Source of the DNA: JACCYJ01 sp038198775
Lineage (GTDB): Bacteria; Actinomycetota; Actinomycetes; Propionibacteriales; Nocardioidaceae
Assembly: GCA_038198775.1 (NCBI GenBank)
Contig: JBBPZV010000044.1
Span: 124,001 to 188,000 of the forward strand
Direction: 5' to 3'
Length of the DNA: 64,000 bases
The number at the start of each line of letters is the position of its first letter. Within the stretch, counting starts at the first letter, position 1. The notes under the pieces were generated by a model. That model was given only the letters and a program-made list of their open reading frames with translations, was not told the origin of the DNA and did no database searches. This document shows, piece after piece, positions 62,624 to 64,000 of the stretch. Made by a program: the position numbers and the translations under genes.

Positions 62624-63361
62624 CTACGCGGTGCGCCGCCGCAGGGTCGCGGCACCCAACGCGAGCCCTCCCATCGCGTAGCCGAGCACGACGAGGAGGT
62701 CACGGGTCAGGTCGACGGTCCATTCTGAGGTGGCGGTCACCACCTGCATGGCGTCGACGGCGTACGACATGGGCAGCCCGTTCGAGATGCCGCGGAGGAC
62801 GCCGGGGAGTGAGTCGCGCGGCACGAAGATCCCGCACAGCAGCAGCTGCGGGATCACCAGCGCAGGCAGGAACTGCACCGCCTGGAACTCCGTGCGCGCG
62901 AAGGCCGAGACGAACAACCCCAGGGCGGTGCCCAGGAGGGCGTCGGCGACTGCGACGAGGCCGAGGGTGGCCACCGAGCCGGCCAGGTCGAGGCCGAGCG
63001 GCCCGACCGACAGCCCGACCGCGAGCGCGGCCTGCACGACAGCCACGACGCCGAACGCCAGCGCATAGCCCAGCAGGAAGTCGAGCTTGCCCATGGGCAT
63101 GGCAAGCAGCCGCTCCAGCGTCCCGCTGGAGCGCTCCGACAAGGTGGTCACCGAGGTGACCAGGAACATCACGGTGAACGGGAACAGGGCCAGGAGCGGC
63201 CCTCCCAGCGAGTCGAAGACGCCGGGTCGGTCCGAGAACATCCACCACAGCAGGGTCAGCAGCAGGCAGGGGACGAACAGCATCAGTGCGACTGTACGAG
63301 GGTCGCGTCGCAGCTGGCGCAGGATCCGGGTCGCGACCGCCACGGTGATGCGGGGGCTCAT
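62624..63361 (-). CDS. ABC-2 type exporter permease
   Basis: A 245-residue protein with six helices. TVALMLFVPCLLLTLLWWMF, TTLSERSSGTLERLLAMPMGKLDFLLGYAL and LCGIFVPRDSLPGVLRGISNGLPMSYAVDAM are typical of ABC-2/DrrB-like permeases. Substrate unknown. ATG overlaps the ATPase stop by four bases; the longer open frame lies in the ATPase gene. Confidence 0.93.
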   Translation of the reverse strand: MSPRITVAVATRILRQLRRDPRTVALMLFVPCLLLTLLWWMFSDRPGVFDSLGGPLLALFPFTVMFLVTSVTTLSERSSGTLERLLAMPMGKLDFLLGYALAFGVVAVVQAALAVGLSVGPLGLDLAGSVATLGLVAVADALLGTALGLFVSAFARTEFQAVQFLPALVIPQLLLCGIFVPRDSLPGVLRGISNGLPMSYAVDAMQVVTATSEWTVDLTRDLLVVLGYAMGGLALGAATLRRRTA

Positions 63362-64000
63362 GTCGGGGCTCCGGTCACCGAGCGGGATCCCTCGACGATC
63401 CGCAAGAACGCTTCCTCGACGTCCTTCGCACCGGTAGCTGCTAGCAGGTGGGCGGGTGAGTCGTCGGCGACGATCTCGCCGGTGCGCATCAACAGCAGCC
63501 GATCGCAGCGCTCGGCCTCGTCCATGACGTGGCTGGACACCACGACCGCGGCACCCTGTCCGGCAAGGGTGTGAAACAACGCCCACAGGTCTCGCCGGAG
63601 CACCGGGTCGAGCCCGACGGTGGGCTCGTCGAGCACCAGGACGGCGGGGGTCCCGAGCAGCGCCACCGCGAGGGAGGCCCGGCTGCGCTGGCCTCCGGAC
63701 AGCGAGTCCACGACCTGGTCGGCGCAGTCGCCGAGTGCTACCTGGTCGATCGATCGGATGGTGTCCGCCACCGGGGTGCCGAGGACGGCTCCGAAGAAGC
63801 GCAGGTTCTCTACCACGGTCAGGTTCCCGTACACGCTGGGGCTCTGGGTGACGTAGCCGATTCGCTGCCGGTTCGCTGAGCTGCCGGCAGGTGCACCGAG
63901 AACGTCGATCCGGCCGGCGGCGAGCTGCTGGACGCCGACAATCGCGCGCATCAGTGTGCTCTTTCCGCAGCCGGACGGCCCGAGCAGGCCGGTGACCTGG
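63358..64000 (-). CDS. ABC exporter ATP-binding protein, 5' part beyond the window
   Basis: The frame is open to the right edge, so the N-terminus is missing. The visible 213 residues include Walker A GPSGCGKSTL near the edge, Q-loop VTQSPSVYGNLTV, signature LSGGQRSRASLAVALL, Walker B VLVLDEPTVGLDP and the H-loop VVSSHVMDEAERCD. It resembles CcmA/DrrA-type exporters and pairs with the permease that follows. Confidence 0.94.
   Translation of the reverse strand, partial: QVTGLLGPSGCGKSTLMRAIVGVQQLAAGRIDVLGAPAGSSANRQRIGYVTQSPSVYGNLTVVENLRFFGAVLGTPVADTIRSIDQVALGDCADQVVDSLSGGQRSRASLAVALLGTPAVLVLDEPTVGLDPVLRRDLWALFHTLAGQGAAVVVSSHVMDEAERCDRLLLMRTGEIVADDSPAHLLAATGAKDVEEAFLRIVEGSRSVTGAPT

Overview
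The window is dense, very GC-rich bacterial chromosome with many GTG starts, 1- to 8-base gene overlaps and TANNNT -10 boxes. Gene content (NuoA-N, ferredoxin-dependent KorAB, menaquinone genes, System II cytochrome c maturation, C5 heme pathway, Rex, the tiny ribosomal protein bS22 next to a BldC/excisionase-like HTH protein, a DUF4229 protein) points to an aerobic actinobacterium. From memory, the order yajQ ... men genes ... ccs genes ... hem genes ... bS22/HTH resembles the Rv0500-Rv0566 part of Mycobacterium tuberculosis, here with a nuo operon and a methylated-amine catabolic island inserted. I cannot name the genus. No rRNA, tRNA, CRISPR array or insertion sequence was seen, and no gene-free stretch exceeds 300 bases (the longest is about 185).

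Left part (1-17.8 kb): the 3' end of yajQ, then a ten-gene minus-strand operon (12208 down to 314). It encodes an FAD oxidoreductase, a GcvT/DmdA-type protein, a betaine-homocysteine methyltransferase-like enzyme, a divergent methylene-THF reductase, heterotetrameric sarcosine oxidase SoxBDAG, formate-THF ligase and a cyclodeaminase-family protein. Together they look like a module that strips N-methyl (possibly S-methyl) groups onto tetrahydrofolate and oxidises them toward formate. Divergently, an IclR regulator is followed by a ProU/Opu-type ABC importer and a nitrilase-family hydrolase. A matching inverted repeat lies in front of both transcription units.

Middle part (17.8-47.9 kb): korAB-rarD; then the minus-strand nuoA-N operon ending in the polyprenyl diphosphate synthase hepT; upstream of it the menaquinone reductase menJ, then menG, menF, menD-menC-menE and menA. 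These genes supply NADH dehydrogenase and its quinone. menB, menH and menI are not in the window. A DUF4229 protein and a threonine/serine dehydratase follow.

Right part (48-64 kb): an eleven-gene minus-strand operon, rex-hemA-hemC-cobA/hemD-hemB-hemL-phosphatase-resA-ccdA-resB-ccsB, links redox sensing to heme synthesis and cytochrome c assembly. Rex-type operators lie in front of rex, nuoA and menJ, so one NADH/NAD+ sensor plausibly tunes complex I, quinone, heme and cytochrome supply. Beyond rex are a glutaredoxin-like protein, bS22, the HTH protein, an acetoin-utilisation/histone-deacetylase-like gene that appears frameshifted, a proline dehydrogenase and the end of an ABC-2 exporter that runs off the right edge.
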